Source: Anaerolineaceae bacterium UBA4799
GTDB taxonomy: Bacteria; Chloroflexota; Anaerolineae; Anaerolineales; Anaerolineaceae
Length of the DNA stretch: 7,375 nucleotides
Reading direction: 5' to 3'
Assembly: GCA_002402725.1 (NCBI GenBank)
Contig: DHGL01000028.1
Coordinates: 1 to 7,375 of the forward strand
The notes under the pieces were generated by a model. The model did no database searches, was not told the DNA's origin, and saw nothing but the letters and a program-made list of their open reading frames with translations. Positions 5,971-7,375 of the stretch are shown here, piece by piece (positions within the stretch are counted from its first letter, which is position 1; each line of letters begins with the position of its first letter). A program made the position numbers and the translations under genes.

Positions 5971-7375
5971 TTAACTTAGAAATAGATACATCATGATTGC
6001 CAGCAAACCGACGACCATCCACAAAGCATAAGAACGCACGTAACCGTTTTCCAGTTTTCGCAACCCTTCGGCCAGCGTGCGCGTACCGGCTGCCAACCCG
6101 CCGCCCACGCGGTCGATAACGCCCAAATCTACCGGGTCAGCCATGAATTGCGCGAAGGCTTTGTAAGGATTGAGGATCAATGCCTGGTAGAACTCGTCTA
6201 CCCACCACTTGTGTTCCATACCGGTGAATAGCGCGCCGAGGGGTTTCTTTAACGGATCATCGGCTTCGGCATTCTGCACTCTACGCGAATAAATGAACCA
6301 GGCTGCGCCAAGGCCCAGCAGCGCCAGGAAAAACGAGAGACCCGCCACCAGCCAGATGAACCCGGCGGGTTCCCCTTCACCAAGGGTGTGAGCGAGCCAG
6401 TGTTCAAGCGTGTGCACGCCCGGAAGGTTAAGGGCACCGCCCAAAACCGAAAGCAGCGCCAGGATGATAAGTGGAATGGTCACCACACGCGGGCTTTCGC
6501 TGGCGTGCTCGGCTGCCGCTGTGAGCGGCTTGCCAAAGAATACCATCACCAGCTGCCTCCCCATGTAGAAAGCCGTAAGGAAGGCCGTGATGACCAGCAG
6601 CGCGAATACGGCTGTGTGCCCGTTGTATGCCGCGCCGAGGATCTCGTCTTTTGAAAAGAATCCTGCCAGGGGGGCGATGCCTGAAAGCGCCAGGCCGCCA
6701 ATGAGGTAAACCCAGTATGTAAGCGGCATTTTCTTGCGCAGCCCGCCCATATTGCGCATGTCTTGAGGATCAGTTTCAGCGCTGCCATGACTGCCGTGCA
6801 TACCGCGCTCCATGCCCTGGATGACTGAACCCGCGGCCAGGAAGAGCAGTCCTTTGAAGAAGGCATGCGTCACCAGGTGGAACATCCCGGCGACCATCGC
6901 CCCCATGCCCACCGCGGCCACCATAAAGCCCAACTGGCTGATGGTAGAATATGCCAGCACCTTCTTGATGTCGTATTGCCCCAAAGCGATGGTCGCGGCA
7001 AGCAGCGCGGTGAGCGTGCCCACCCATATCACTACCGTTTGGGCGACGGGAACCACGCTGTAGAACGCTGTACTGCGCGCCACCAGGTACACGCCGGCGG
7101 TGACCATGGTCGCCGCATGGATGAGCGCTGAAACCGGTGTGGGACCGGCCATCGCATCAGGCAGCCATACAAAGAGCGGAATCTGGGCGGATTTGCCGGT
7201 GACTCCCAGCAGCATGGCCAGCGTGATCAGTAACATCACCCCGGGGTGCGCCGCGGCCACGTTTGCTGCCTGGCTGAAAACTTCGTCGAATTGCAGTGAG
7301 CCAAAATAACCAAAGATGAGGAAAAGCGCAATGAGTAACCCGAAATCACCGATGCGGTTGGTTATAAAGGCTTTC
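5971..7375 (-). CDS. nuoL: NADH-quinone oxidoreductase subunit L, 5' end beyond the window
   Basis: The frame is open from the right edge to the TAA at 5973-5971, giving about 467 visible residues. NuoL usually has 600-700, so roughly the first third is outside. The edge already reads in-family (KAFITNRIGDFGLL). The GTG at 7260 is internal and not a start. NuoL is the distal antiporter-like subunit of complex I. Key motifs include TGKSAQIPLFVWLPDAMAGP with its channel lysine near 7193, then SALIHAATMVTAGVY, the VTHAFFKGLLF histidine/lysine group at about 6850-6880, and FFSKDEIL near 6640-6660. The C-terminal part carries KWWVDEFYQ and a long amphipathic stretch ending in a last membrane helix, which matches the lateral helix that braces the other two subunits. 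NuoM follows after 10 bp. No lesion is visible in this portion. Confidence 0.97.
   Translation of the reverse strand, partial: KAFITNRIGDFGLLIALFLIFGYFGSLQFDEVFSQAANVAAAHPGVMLLITLAMLLGVTGKSAQIPLFVWLPDAMAGPTPVSALIHAATMVTAGVYLVARSTAFYSVVPVAQTVVIWVGTLTALLAATIALGQYDIKKVLAYSTISQLGFMVAAVGMGAMVAGMFHLVTHAFFKGLLFLAAGSVIQGMERGMHGSHGSAETDPQDMRNMGGLRKKMPLTYWVYLIGGLALSGIAPLAGFFSKDEILGAAYNGHTAVFALLVITAFLTAFYMGRQLVMVFFGKPLTAAAEHASESPRVVTIPLIILALLSVLGGALNLPGVHTLEHWLAHTLGEGEPAGFIWLVAGLSFFLALLGLGAAWFIYSRRVQNAEADDPLKKPLGALFTGMEHKWWVDEFYQALILNPYKAFAQFMADPVDLGVIDRVGGGLAAGTRTLAEGLRKLENGYVRSYALWMVVGLLAIMMYLFLS

Noticed and set aside
5971..7260. A nuoL start at the GTG at 7260
   Set aside because: The frame continues in-family (KAFITNRIGDFGLL) to the right edge, so the true start lies outside the window.
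1..7375. CRISPR array, tRNA, rRNA, transposase or integrase
   Set aside because: I found no regularly spaced repeats, no tRNA-like cloverleaf and no frame resembling a transposase or recombinase.

Overview
The window joins two kinds of DNA. Bases 1 to about 1,620 are AT-rich, and their genes look like accessory genes of Firmicutes-type bacteria. Bases from about 1,650 onward are GC-richer and carry ordinary chromosomal genes, dominated by the end of a respiratory complex I (nuo) operon. The host is a bacterium. The style of the NuoL/M/N proteins and the GYF-domain membrane protein made me think of Chloroflexota (Anaerolineae), but nothing in the sequence proves that and I hold it with low confidence.

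Left part (1-1604). Two minus-strand genes form a short operon running out of the left edge: a helix-turn-helix protein (369-992) and then an unrecognised protein cut by the window edge (1-328). Divergently, behind a near-consensus sigma70 promoter (TTGACT, 17-bp spacer, TATAAT; 1060-1088), lie two small plus-strand genes: a 61-residue single-pass membrane protein (1143-1328) and an 87-residue protein with two zinc-knuckle-like cysteine clusters (1341-1604). This looks like the end of an acquired cassette.

Junction (1605-2171). A non-coding stretch with two adjacent inverted repeats leads into the back half of a ribosome-rescue peptidyl-tRNA hydrolase gene (ArfB/YaeJ family). The start of that gene, including the catalytic GGQ motif, is missing or scrambled just where the foreign-looking DNA ends. 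The simplest reading is that the acquired DNA, or a rearrangement linked to it, broke arfB.

Right part (2172-7375). A plus-strand gene for a GYF_2-domain membrane protein (2280-2933) has its own promoter and ends at a strong bidirectional terminator (2947-2983). Convergent to it on the minus strand are nuoL (start beyond the right edge), nuoM and nuoN, spaced 10 and 14 bp apart. They encode the three antiporter-like proton-pumping subunits of the complex I membrane arm and share the same terminator. All three keep the expected charged residues in their membrane helices and look functional.
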